A stretch of DNA of 64,000 nt from a bacterium D16-76 (GTDB taxonomy: Bacteria > Bacillota > Clostridia > Oscillospirales > Acutalibacteraceae): assembly GCA_009917445.1 (NCBI GenBank), contig QZEE01000005.1:85611-149610 (forward strand). Reading direction: 5' to 3'. Under the pieces are notes generated by a model. The model was not told where the DNA came from and searched no databases. It saw only the letters and a list, made by a program, of their open reading frames with translations. Below, piece by piece: positions 1 to 8,157 of this stretch (the stretch's first letter is position 1; every line of letters begins with the position of its first letter). A program made the position numbers and the translations under genes.

Positions 1-958
1 GGTTAGTGGGGTCGGCCTTGTCCGGGTAATCCGGGTGGACGGCATGGGCGTTGTCCGCCGAAAGCATAAAGCTGGCCTGAAGGGCCAAAAGCCTTTCTTC
101 CTCTCCCTTGCCCGCGGCCAAACAAATACGGGTAAGCAAATCCGAAAGCAGGGTAGAATCCGCGCCCTGGCGGGTAGAGCTGCCGGTCTCCTCGTTGTCA
201 AAAATGGCGCAGACCGTGCAGTTTTCGCCGTTTTCCGCCTGCAAAAACGCCTGCAACGAGCTGAAAGCGCACTCCAAATCATCCAGCCGGGGGGCGCAGA
301 TAAATTCCCCATCCGGCCCAATAGAAGCGCCTGGGGCCCGGTTGTACAAATAAAGATCATAAGAAAGGATATCCCCTTTTTCAACGCCCGAAGCCTCTGC
401 CGCCAGGGCCAGCAAATCGGCCTCGCTGCCGCCCAACAGGGGCAGGGTGTCCTTCTGGGCATCCAGCTTTTTGCCGTTGTTGGCGTCGCGGTTCAGATGT
501 ATGGCCAGGCTGGGGATGACTAACAAATCCCTGTCCACATCAGTAAGGACGGTCCGCATGCCTTCCCCGGTGCGCACCGCCAGGCGGCCCGCCACCGAAA
601 GGGGCCGGTCAAACCAGGGGTTCAGCAGGGGGACGCCGTAAACCTCGGTGTTCAGCTTGGTATAACGGTCTTCCACCCGCATTTCCGGCTGGCCCTTGAC
701 CCGGAAGGAGGGGGAGTCGCTATGGGAGGCGACAATGGAGAACCCCCGGAAAGCCGCCGAAGGATAGCGGAAAGCCATGACCGAGGTAAGGCCCCGGGTC
801 AAGTAATACTTGCCGCCAGGCTCTAAGCGCCAGGGCTGGGACTCTTGCAGCCGGGTAAACCCGGCCTGGTCCAGCATCTGGCAGGCGGCATGAACGGCAT
901 GGGCCGAGGTAGGGCTCTGGTGGATAAAATCAAACAGCTGAGGAACATAATTTTTCAT
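1..958 (-). CDS. M18 family aminopeptidase, 3' end outside window
   Basis: Cytosolic metallo-aminopeptidase that removes N-terminal residues from peptides. The reading frame starts at an ATG (958-956) preceded by GGAGAGGAG and runs without a stop to the window edge (about 319 codons seen of a usual 420-460). Family motifs are visible: SHSDSP (first metal-binding His/Asp), PRLDDLE, DNEETGS (catalytic and metal glutamates) and HAVHPDYPDK. It stands alone, transcribed away from the repeat at 1072-1136. Nothing looks degenerate. The specific paralogue (apeB-like) is an inference. Confidence 0.93.
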   Translation of the reverse strand, partial: MKNYVPQLFDFIHQSPTSAHAVHAACQMLDQAGFTRLQESQPWRLEPGGKYYLTRGLTSVMAFRYPSAAFRGFSIVASHSDSPSFRVKGQPEMRVEDRYTKLNTEVYGVPLLNPWFDRPLSVAGRLAVRTGEGMRTVLTDVDRDLLVIPSLAIHLNRDANNGKKLDAQKDTLPLLGGSEADLLALAAEASGVEKGDILSYDLYLYNRAPGASIGPDGEFICAPRLDDLECAFSSLQAFLQAENGENCTVCAIFDNEETGSSTRQGADSTLLSDLLTRICLAAGKGEEERLLALQASFMLSADNAHAVHPDYPDKADPTN

Positions 959-1071
959 AAGACGAACTCCTCTCCTATATAAGCTACAGCGTCAAACGCT
1001 GTGATAGGCAAAATATATAAAGTGTAACACCCCCAAAACGCGGGCCCAAACCTCCCTCCCACCCCCCTGCC

Positions 1072-1136
1072 CGCGCGCGGGAAGCGAAGCGTGGGATTCC
1101 AAAGGGGCTAAGCCCCTTTGGCCGCCGGAGGCGACC
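1072..1136 (+). repeat. Dispersed GC-rich hairpin repeat, family B copy
   Basis: A tract reading GCGGGAAGCGAAGCGTGGG, then an inverted repeat AAAGGGGCT-aa-GCCCCTTT, then GCCGCCGGAGGCGA. A near-identical copy lies at 5338-5402 and related ones near 21098-21170 and, reversed, 30870-30900. It ends at the stop of folP, so it may serve as the folP terminator. Confidence 0.75.
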
Positions 1137-1982
1137 TTAGCAGGGTGCAGGGGCCGCAGCCCCTGCCCGCCGGAGGCAGTCGGCCATGCGGGCCGCCTGC
1201 ACCGCGGGAGCTACGTCGTGGACACGGAGGAGCCCGGCGCCGCCCAAAAGGGCCGTGGTGTGGGCGGCCAAGGTGGCGGGCAGGCGCTCTTCAAAGGGGG
1301 GGCTGCCGCAGGGGTAGCCGGTGACGCGCTTGCGGGAAGCGGCCATCAAATAGGCACAGCCCGGCAGGCTTGTCCTGCCCACCTGGGCAATCAGGGCCAG
1401 GTTTTCTTCCATAGTCTTGCCAAAGCCGATGCCGGGGTCCAGGCACAGGCGCTCTTTTGCTATGCCAAAGCGGCCCGCCGCGTCCAGGCGTTCTAAGAAA
1501 AACCCCTTTACGTGGGCGAAAATATCCGGTACGCTGCCCGTAGGGCACATGACTACGCACCCGCAGCCGGTGCCGGCCACGGCTTCCATCATTTCGTCCG
1601 GAAAACCGGAAACGTCGTTAATAATGTGAGCCCCCAGGGCCAGGGCCTTCTGGGCCACCCAGGGGTAAAAGGTGTCAATAGAAACCGGCACCCGGGCCTT
1701 TTCCAAAATCGCGGGCAGCACGGCTTCCAGCCGGGCCCACTCCTCCTCCTGGGGCACCGGGGTGTACCCCGGCCGGGTAGACTGGGCCCCGATATCCAAA
1801 ATGTCCGCGCCCTCCCGCTCCATCTCCTGGGCTCGGGCTAAGGCGGCGGCTGGGTCCAAATAGCGGCCGCCGTCGGAGAAGGAATCGGGCGTCACGTTGA
1901 GGATGCCCATAATATAAGTCCGGGTGAGGGGAAGGGTATAGCCGCAGGCGGCAAAGGCGGCGGTGGCTGTGTCTTTTCCCAT
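1137..1982 (-). CDS. folP: Dihydropteroate synthase
   Basis: Condenses 6-hydroxymethyl-dihydropterin pyrophosphate with p-aminobenzoate in folate synthesis; target of sulfonamides. The 281-residue protein has GILNVTPDSFSDGG near the N-terminus, DIGAQSTRPG, SIDTF, INDVSG, DPGIGFGKT and AASRKRVTG (pterin/phosphate site), then LRVHDV. It lies 10 bp downstream of folE and is clearly co-transcribed with it. The remaining pterin-branch genes, folB and folK, are on the other strand at 9.8-10.7 kb. The last few residues (AAPAPC) run into the flanking repeat. Confidence 0.97.
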   Translation of the reverse strand: MGKDTATAAFAACGYTLPLTRTYIMGILNVTPDSFSDGGRYLDPAAALARAQEMEREGADILDIGAQSTRPGYTPVPQEEEWARLEAVLPAILEKARVPVSIDTFYPWVAQKALALGAHIINDVSGFPDEMMEAVAGTGCGCVVMCPTGSVPDIFAHVKGFFLERLDAAGRFGIAKERLCLDPGIGFGKTMEENLALIAQVGRTSLPGCAYLMAASRKRVTGYPCGSPPFEERLPATLAAHTTALLGGAGLLRVHDVAPAVQAARMADCLRRAGAAAPAPC

Positions 1983-1992
1983 ATTTTCCTCC

Positions 1993-2556
1993 TTATTTCC
2001 CGCCCAGCAGGGCCATGACTTCGGCCCGGGTCTTGGCGTCTGAGCGCATGCAGCCCCGCAGGGCCGAAGTCTGGGTAAGGGCCCCGGCGGCCCGTGCGCC
2101 CCGCATAGTCATGCACAGGTGCTCGGCCTGGATAAAGACCGCCACGCCCAGGGGCTCCATGTGTTCAAAGAGGAAATCGGCAATCTGCCCGGTCAAGCGC
2201 TCCTGCACCTGGGGGCGGCGGGCGAAGCAGTCTACAATGCGGGCAAATTTCGAAAGGCCGATGATCCTGCCGTCCTTGGGGATATAGGCGATATCCGCCC
2301 GGCCGACAAAGGGCAGCAGGTGGTGCTCGCACACTGAATAAAGGGGGATATCCTTTACCAGCACCAGCTCGCCGTGGCGGCCGCCCTCGTGGAAAATCTT
2401 CAAGTGCTCGGCCGGATCCCCATGGAGGCCGGAAAAGATTTCCTCATACATGCGGGCTACCCGGCTGGGGGTCTCCCGCAGCCCTTCCCGCTGGGGGTCT
2501 TCCCCAACAGCCTCTAATATGTCGGCTACGGCCCGCTCAATCTTCTCCCTGTCCAT
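1993..2556 (-). CDS. folE: GTP cyclohydrolase I
   Basis: Converts GTP to dihydroneopterin triphosphate, the first step of folate synthesis; a Zn enzyme of normal length (187 aa). [10 protein letters not shown] supplies a zinc Cys and the catalytic His region. [23 protein letters not shown] is the usual core, and HLCMTMRG carries the second zinc Cys. The ATG at 2556 follows GGGGGAG. First gene of a folE-folP operon behind a strong promoter (2595-2623). Confidence 0.97.
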   Translation of the reverse strand: MDREKIERAVADILEAVGEDPQREGLRETPSRVARMYEEIFSGLHGDPAEHLKIFHEGGRHGELVLVKDIPLYSVCEHHLLPFVGRADIAYIPKDGRIIGLSKFARIVDCFARRPQVQERLTGQIADFLFEHMEPLGVAVFIQAEHLCMTMRGARAAGALTQTSALRGCMRSDAKTRAEVMALLGGK

Positions 2557-2594
2557 AGCAGCTCCCCCTTTCGGTTTATGGTTGCAATACCCCT

Positions 2595-2623
2595 ATTATA
2601 AAGCAAACCTCCCCAGAGGTCAA
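2595..2623 (-). promoter_or_regulatory. Sigma-A promoter of folE-folP
   Basis: On the minus strand TTGACC (2623-2618), a 17-bp spacer and TATAAT (2600-2595), about 38 bp upstream of the folE start. Nearly consensus. Confidence 0.8.
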
Positions 2624-2987
2624 GGCGGCAAGGCAAAGAGTCACAAGACCGTGGGGCTCTGCCCCACACCCCGCAACCCCTTTTAGAAGAAGGGTAAACA
2701 TTCCCTGCGGGAATGTTTGACCCTAAAACTACTATTACACATTTATTGGTTTTTAGGGCCCCCGATTTTTCCCCCCCTGGGAAGAGCACCCTTTACGCCC
2801 CCAGCATCACCCGGAAAATGCAGGACAGCAGGCGCGGGCTTGCAAAAACAAAAATGAATAAATTGTGAACACAGCCATTTTTCATGCAGGTTTTGTCGAA
2901 AAACCGCCATTTTGTAAACAACTTGTAACGGATGTAACCAATTTGTTATTTTTGGTCCCAGATGCCGGGTTTTCCGCAAGCTTCTAT
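2624..2987. other. Intergenic region between divergent folE and typA promoters
   Basis: No gene seen. It holds GC-rich hairpin tracts (GTGGGGCT-ct-GCCCCAC near 2650; CATTCCC-tgc-GGGAATG near 2699-2715), relatives of the dispersed repeats elsewhere, then an AT-rich stretch leading to the typA promoter. Confidence 0.5.
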
Positions 2988-3016
2988 TTGACGGCGGGGC
3001 GTTAATTTGGTATAAT
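2988..3016 (+). promoter_or_regulatory. Sigma-A promoter of typA
   Basis: TTGACG (2988-2993), 17-bp spacer, TATAAT (3011-3016). A leader of about 115 nt separates it from the typA start; no recognised riboswitch was found in it. Confidence 0.85.
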
Positions 3017-3137
3017 AATTGCCAGGTTTTTCGAGGTTTAATTAGGAACCGGAACGAGCAGGCAAGGCGCCTGCGGGTATTTTGTGTCATGCGCCCGGCC
3101 CCTGGGCGCGGAATGGAAAGGAATGTGAAGAAACAGC

Positions 3138-4982
3138 ATGGGAACCATCTGTGAAAGAGAAAATTTACGAAATGTAGCCATTATCGCCCACGTTGACCAC
3201 GGCAAGACCACCCTGGTTGACCAGCTCCTGCGCCAAAGCGGTATCTTCCGCCAAAACGAGACGGTGGCCGAGCGGGTGATGGACTCCGGCGATTTGGAGC
3301 GGGAGCGGGGCATCACCATTTTAAGCAAGAATACGGCGGTGCTGTATAACAATGTGAAGATCAACATTGTAGACACCCCCGGCCACGCGGATTTTGGCGG
3401 CGAGGTGGAACGGGTGCTGCTGATGGTGGACGGCGTACTGCTGCTGGTAGACGCCTTTGAGGGGTGCATGCCCCAGACCCGTTTTGTGCTGAAAAAAGCC
3501 CTGGCTTTGGGTAAGAAGCCCATTGTGGTGCTCAATAAGATCGACCGGCCCGGGGCCCGGCCCGCCCAGGTGGTAGACGAGGTGCTGGACCTGTTCATCG
3601 AGCTGGGGGCCGACGACAGCCAGCTGGATTTCCCGGTGGTGTACGCCTCGGCCCGGGAGGGCTGCGCTACCCTGGACCCGGATAAGCCCGGGACCGACAT
3701 GGCCCCCTTGTTCGAGGCCATTATAAAAGAGGTGCCCGCCCCCGCGGGGGACATGGAAGGGCCCACGCAGGTGCTGTTTTCCAACATCGACTATGACGAC
3801 TACGTAGGCCGCATTGGCATTGGCCGGGTAGAGCGGGGCTCTGTAAAGACAGGCCAGACCGTTACCATCTGCGGCGGCGGGGAGGAAGGCGTGAAAAACG
3901 CCCGCATTACCAAGCTGTACCAGTTTGAGGGGCTCAAGCGGGTAGAGGCCGAATCGGCGGGGCTGGGGGACATTATCGCGGTTTCCGGCATTGCCAGCCT
4001 GAACATCGGCCAGACCGCCTGCGACACAGAGCATGTAGAGCCCCTGCCCTTTGTAAAGATCGACGAGCCCACAGTGTCCATGATGTTCATGGCCAACAAC
4101 TCCCCCTTTGCCGGGCGGGAAGGGAAATACGTGACCTCCCGGAACCTGCGGGACCGGCTGTTTAAAGAGGTAGAGACAAACGTAGCCATGCGGGTAGAGG
4201 AAACAGACGCCACCGACACCTTCAAGGTATCGGGCCGGGGCGAACTGCACCTTTCCATCCTCATTGAGCAGATGCGGCGGCAGGGGTACGAGTTCCAGGT
4301 GTCACCCCCCAGCGTAATATATAAAGAAAAGGACGGCAAGCAGCTGGAGCCCATGGAGCTGTTGATGATCGAGGTGCCGGACAATTATGTAGGCGCGGTA
4401 ATGGAGAAAATCGGCGCGCGCAAGGCCGAGCTTTTAAACATGGGCTCTCGGGAGACAGGGGCCACGCACTTAGAATTCAAGATACCGGCCCGGGGGCTGA
4501 TGGGCTACCGGTCGGAGTTTTTAACAGACACCAACGGCAACGGCATTATGAACCACGTATTTGACGGCTACGAGCCCTACAAGGGCGACATCCAGCAGCG
4601 GCAGCAGGGCTCCATCATTGCCCACGAGACCGGGGAATCCACAGCCTACGGCCTGTTTTACGCCCAAGACCGGGGCCGGCTCTTCATCGGCCCCGGGGTA
4701 GAAGTCTACGAGGGCATGGTAGTAGGCGCCAACCCCAAAAGCGAAGACATCGTAGTAAACGTATGCAAGAAAAAGCACGCCACCAACACCCGCTCCTCCG
4801 GCGCGGACGAGGCCCTGAAGCTAACGCCCCACTCCGTACTAAGCCTGGAACAGTGCCTGGAATTCATCGCCCCCGACGAGCTGGTAGAAGTCACCCCCAA
4901 AAGCATCCGCATGCGCAAAACCATCCTAGACAAAGAACAACGCATGAAACACTCCAGCCGCAAACTCAAGCGTGACGCTTGA
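3138..4982 (+). CDS. typA: Translational GTPase TypA/BipA
   Basis: Ribosome-binding GTPase of the EF-G/LepA family that acts in ribosome assembly and stress adaptation. 614 residues, the normal length. G1 AHVDHGKTT, switch region [12 protein letters not shown]3 [10 protein letters not shown] and G4 [10 protein letters not shown] are all present. These are followed by the beta-barrel domain and the TypA-specific C-terminal part ([15 protein letters not shown]). Monocistronic, with its own promoter. Immediately downstream is a pair of 108-bp direct repeats. Confidence 0.98.
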   Translation: MGTICERENLRNVAIIAHVDHGKTTLVDQLLRQSGIFRQNETVAERVMDSGDLERERGITILSKNTAVLYNNVKINIVDTPGHADFGGEVERVLLMVDGVLLLVDAFEGCMPQTRFVLKKALALGKKPIVVLNKIDRPGARPAQVVDEVLDLFIELGADDSQLDFPVVYASAREGCATLDPDKPGTDMAPLFEAIIKEVPAPAGDMEGPTQVLFSNIDYDDYVGRIGIGRVERGSVKTGQTVTICGGGEEGVKNARITKLYQFEGLKRVEAESAGLGDIIAVSGIASLNIGQTACDTEHVEPLPFVKIDEPTVSMMFMANNSPFAGREGKYVTSRNLRDRLFKEVETNVAMRVEETDATDTFKVSGRGELHLSILIEQMRRQGYEFQVSPPSVIYKEKDGKQLEPMELLMIEVPDNYVGAVMEKIGARKAELLNMGSRETGATHLEFKIPARGLMGYRSEFLTDTNGNGIMNHVFDGYEPYKGDIQQRQQGSIIAHETGESTAYGLFYAQDRGRLFIGPGVEVYEGMVVGANPKSEDIVVNVCKKKHATNTRSSGADEALKLTPHSVLSLEQCLEFIAPDELVEVTPKSIRMRKTILDKEQRMKHSSRKLKRDA

Positions 4983-4987
4983 CCCGC

Positions 4988-5096
4988 GACGCGGGGACAT
5001 TCGCTTACGCTCACTGGTTAGTGGTAGGGGGCCGACGCGTGAAGGGTTCACACGTCTACCTGTTGCCAGCGCGTGTCAAACGTGCTCCCGGACTGC
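4988..5096. repeat. Direct repeat, copy 1 (109 bp)
   Basis: Starts GACGCGGGGACATTCGC and ends GTGCTCCCGGACTGC. Copy 2 (5135-5242) differs by only a few bases and one indel; the copies are spaced 38 bp apart. Contains GACGCGTGAAGGGTTCAC-type inverted segments. No coding potential seen. Confidence 0.9.
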
Positions 5097-5134
5097 GTAA
5101 CAGCAGCGTGACGGCAGCGTGACGCTGCACCCAA

Positions 5135-5242
5135 GACGCGGGGACGTTCGCTGGCGCTCACTGGTTAGTGGTGGGGGCCGACGCGTGAAGGGTTCACGCG
5201 TCTACCTGTTGCCAGCGCGTGTCAAACGTGCTCCCGGACTGC
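5135..5242. repeat. Direct repeat, copy 2 (108 bp)
   Basis: Second copy of the unit at 4988-5096. The segment between the copies contains small AGCGTGACG repeats. Function unknown. Confidence 0.9.
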
Positions 5243-5337
5243 TACTGCATATTAGCGCTAACGTGCTTCCGGGCCGCGTGACAGGACGCGGATGCAATGG
5301 GCGCGGGCCAGGTGAGCGGCCAACAGCAGGAGGGTGG

Positions 5338-5402
5338 TGCGCGGGAAGCGGAGCGTGGGATTCCAAAGGGGCTGGGCCCCTTTGGCCGCCGGAGGCGAGG
5401 TA
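5338..5402 (+). repeat. Dispersed GC-rich hairpin repeat, family B copy
   Basis: Near-identical to 1072-1136: GCGGGAAGCGGAGCGTGGG, hairpin AAAGGGGCT/GCCCCTTT, GCCGCCGGAGGCGA. Lies immediately upstream of the exonuclease fusion gene, so it is probably in that gene's leader. Confidence 0.8.
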
Positions 5403-5426
5403 TGGGAGGAAAGTGAGGTGAGAGTG

Positions 5427-7112
5427 ATGGATATTGTGATATTGGATTTGGAGTGGAATGCGGCTTATAGCCGGAGGCTGCAGGGATATATCAACGAGAT
5501 CATTGAATTTGGGGCGGTGAAGTGCGGGGAGGATTTGCAGGTGAAGTCGGAGTTTTCCTGCTTTGTGAAGCCTCAGGTGGGAAAGCATATCAGCAGCACC
5601 ATTGCAAGCCTTACCAACATTACCGACGAGAACCTGGAAGAAGGGCTGCCATTTATGCAGGCGGCGGCGCGGTTTAAACGGTGGGCCGGAGACTGCCTGG
5701 TGATGACCTGGGGGACGTCGGACATCTTGACCTTGATTGAGAACTGCCGGTATTTCAATGGCCGGGAGAAAGTGCCTTTTTTGTCCCGGTATGTGGATTT
5801 GCAGCGCTACGCCCAGGTGCGTATGGGCTGGGGGACCAGCAACCAGGTGGGGCTCTCTACCGCGGCGGAGCTTTTGGAGCTGGACGTGAGCGGCATGGAC
5901 CACCACCGGGCCGGGGACGACAGCCTGATCACCCTGGAGATTTTGCGTCGGGTGTACGACCGGGAGGCCATGGGGCCCTTTGTGGATGTGTGCGACGACG
6001 AGTTTTACCGGCGGATGACCTTTAAAACCAGCTATATCTGCGACCTTCGCAGCCCGCTGGTGGAGGCCGGGCACCTGCGGTTTGCCTGCCCCCGGTGCGG
6101 GGGCGAATCAAAACGGACTACCCGGTGGAGCCTGAAAAACAAAAGCTTCCGGGCAGAGTTTGCCTGTAAAGCCTGCGGCACCCCCTTTGCGGGGCGGCTG
6201 ATTATCAAACAGAAATACGAGGGGTTAGCTGTGAATAAAAAAACATTCCCATTGCCAGAGATACAAGAGCCGCGCAAAGCCCAGCCCGGCCCGGTGGGCC
6301 GCATGCGCCTGGAAATGCCCCAAGGGGTGGGGGTGCTGCGCTTCCCGGAATACGACGGGTTGGGGTGGGTCAACCACGCCTTTACTACCCGCCTGGGCGG
6401 TGTAAGCGGGGGCGAATTCGCCGCCATGAACCTGGGCTTTGGCCGGGGGGACAAGGACGAAAACGTGGCCCGGAATTTCGAGCTTTTCTGCGGGGCCGCA
6501 GGGTTTGACGCCCAGTCCCTGGTAGCTGGGGCCCAGGACCACCATGTGAATATACGCCGGGTGGGTGGGGCGGAAAAGGGCATCGGCATATGGCGGGAAA
6601 AGGACATGGAAAGCATTGACGGCCTGTGCACGGATGTGGCGGGGGTCACGCTGGTGATCTACACGGCAGACTGCGTACCCCTTTATTTCATAGACCCTGA
6701 GCACCATGCCATCGGCCTGGCCCATGCCGGGTGGCGGGGCACGGCGGCGGGCATGGCCCAGGTGATGGTAAAACGGATGGAAGCGGAATTTGGCACAGAC
6801 CCGGGGAAGCTGCTGGCGGCCATCGGGCCCTCCATCTGCCGGGACTGCTTTGAGGTGGATGAGCCGGTGGCAAAGGAATTCCTGGCCCTGGCGGAATCGG
6901 AGAAATTCGTTACCAAGCCCACGGGAACGGATGTAAAATACCATGTGGACCTATGGGAGTGCAACCGGCAGTTCCTGCTTTCGGCTGGGGTGAGGGAGGG
7001 AAACATCACCCTGGGGGGCGTGTGCACCATGTGCGAAAGCGACCTGGTGTTTTCCCACCGGCGCACCCGGGGGCACCGGGGGTCCAACTGCGCCATGCTG
7101 GCCCTGCAATGA
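5427..7112 (+). CDS. DEDDh 3'-5' exonuclease fused to a PgeF/laccase-domain protein
   Basis: A 561-residue two-enzyme fusion. Residues 1-195 are a DnaQ-like exonuclease: ILDLEW (D7, E9), a mid-domain Asp (SDIL) and HHRAGDD as the Exo III motif. A zinc ribbon follows (C221, C224, C247, C250). From about 295 comes a PgeF (YfiH, DUF152) domain with QDHHV, TADC, HAGWRG and GVCTMC; this family includes purine nucleoside phosphorylase-type activity and removal of miscoded L-Ser from UDP-MurNAc. The ATG at 5427 follows GAGGTG; longer frames run into the repeat. An in-frame GTG (codon 269, 6231) follows GAGGGG at 7-nt spacing, so the PgeF part might also be made alone. The next gene overlaps by 4 nt. 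Confidence 0.9.
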   Translation: MDIVILDLEWNAAYSRRLQGYINEIIEFGAVKCGEDLQVKSEFSCFVKPQVGKHISSTIASLTNITDENLEEGLPFMQAAARFKRWAGDCLVMTWGTSDILTLIENCRYFNGREKVPFLSRYVDLQRYAQVRMGWGTSNQVGLSTAAELLELDVSGMDHHRAGDDSLITLEILRRVYDREAMGPFVDVCDDEFYRRMTFKTSYICDLRSPLVEAGHLRFACPRCGGESKRTTRWSLKNKSFRAEFACKACGTPFAGRLIIKQKYEGLAVNKKTFPLPEIQEPRKAQPGPVGRMRLEMPQGVGVLRFPEYDGLGWVNHAFTTRLGGVSGGEFAAMNLGFGRGDKDENVARNFELFCGAAGFDAQSLVAGAQDHHVNIRRVGGAEKGIGIWREKDMESIDGLCTDVAGVTLVIYTADCVPLYFIDPEHHAIGLAHAGWRGTAAGMAQVMVKRMEAEFGTDPGKLLAAIGPSICRDCFEVDEPVAKEFLALAESEKFVTKPTGTDVKYHVDLWECNRQFLLSAGVREGNITLGGVCTMCESDLVFSHRRTRGHRGSNCAMLALQ

Positions 7113-8008
7113 CGGGCTGTAAACTGTGCCCCCGCCGCTGCGGCGCAGACCGGGAAACCCAAATGGGCCGCTGCCAAAGCGGCCGGGTGATGCGCATAGC
7201 CCGGGCGGCGCTGCACCACTGGGAGGAACCGCCCCTAAGCGGGGAAAAGGGCTCGGGGGCGGTATTCTTTACGGGGTGCGGGCTGGGGTGCGCGTACTGC
7301 CAGAACGGGGAGATCAGCCGAATGGAGAACCCCGGGGAAGCGGTGGGCCCAGAGGAATTGAACCGGGTGTTCTTTGACTTGATCTCCCAGGGGGCCCACA
7401 ACATCAACCTGGTGACGGCGGGGCATTTTGTGCCGCAGGTCTGCGAGGCGCTGCGGATACGCCGGCCCACGGTGCCGGTTGTGTACAACAGCTCTGGCTA
7501 TGAGCGGGTGGAGGCGCTTCGCCTGCTGGAAGGCCTGGTGGACATCTACCTGCCGGATTTCAAGTACGGGGATTCGGGGCTGGCGGGGGAGCTCTCGCGG
7601 GCAGAGGACTACCCGGAAACCGCCCTGAAGGCCATAAAAGAGATGGTGCGGCAAGCCGGCCCGCCTGTCTACGGGGAAGATGGGCTGATGAAACGGGGGG
7701 TGCTGATCCGGCACCTGATCTTGCCGGGGCACACGAAAAACTCCATACAGGCCCTCAGGCAGATCGCGGAAAACTTCCCCGGCATACCGGTAAGCCTGAT
7801 GGCCCAATACACCCCCCAGCGGCCGGTGCCTGGGCACCCGGAGCTTTCCCGGGGCATCACCCGGCGGGAGCTGGACAAGGTACAGGCTTACCTATTCGAC
7901 CTAGGGCTGGACGGGTTCGTGCAGTCCCGCAGCGCAAAAGGGTCGGGGTACATCCCAGACTTCCAGCAGTACGCCCGGAAGCGGGCGAATCCCCAAGAAA
8001 AAAACTAA
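7109..8008 (+). CDS. Radical SAM protein, PflX (COG1313) type
   Basis: 299 residues starting at an ATG that overlaps the previous stop (ATGA). The radical SAM cluster motif is C57-x3-C61-x2-C64 (TGCGLGCAYCQN). An N-terminal cysteine set (C4, C7, C11, C22) may bind a second metal or cluster. The family resembles pyruvate formate-lyase activases but has no assigned substrate. Translational coupling to the exonuclease/PgeF gene suggests linked expression, not necessarily linked function. Confidence 0.9.
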   Translation: MTGCKLCPRRCGADRETQMGRCQSGRVMRIARAALHHWEEPPLSGEKGSGAVFFTGCGLGCAYCQNGEISRMENPGEAVGPEELNRVFFDLISQGAHNINLVTAGHFVPQVCEALRIRRPTVPVVYNSSGYERVEALRLLEGLVDIYLPDFKYGDSGLAGELSRAEDYPETALKAIKEMVRQAGPPVYGEDGLMKRGVLIRHLILPGHTKNSIQALRQIAENFPGIPVSLMAQYTPQRPVPGHPELSRGITRRELDKVQAYLFDLGLDGFVQSRSAKGSGYIPDFQQYARKRANPQEKN

Positions 8009-8101
8009 AAAACAGCAGCAGCCCCCCGGCGCGGGCCGTACCCACCGCCAACCGCCCGCCAAAACGCGGGACGGGGCCCGGGGGCTGTGCCCCCGGCAGA
8101 G

Positions 8102-8120
8102 CGCGAGACGGCGTCTCGCG
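8102..8120. other. Intergenic hairpin
   Basis: CGCGAGAC-ggc-GTCTCGCG, a perfect 8-bp stem in the gap before the GH123-like gene, preceded by GC-rich tracts. No T-run follows, so it is not an obvious terminator. Confidence 0.5.
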
Positions 8121-8157
8121 GCCTTGCCGGAGGCAGAAAGAAAGAGAGGTGCTTGGC

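Noticed and set aside
3017..3137. Riboswitch or attenuator in the typA leader
   Set aside because: No conserved riboswitch core or terminator/antiterminator pair recognised.
3321..4250. Long minus-strand reading frame opposite typA
   Set aside because: Antisense shadow of a conserved GTPase gene; no ribosome site and no family pattern.
4988..5242. CRISPR array
   Set aside because: Only two copies, each about 108 bp.
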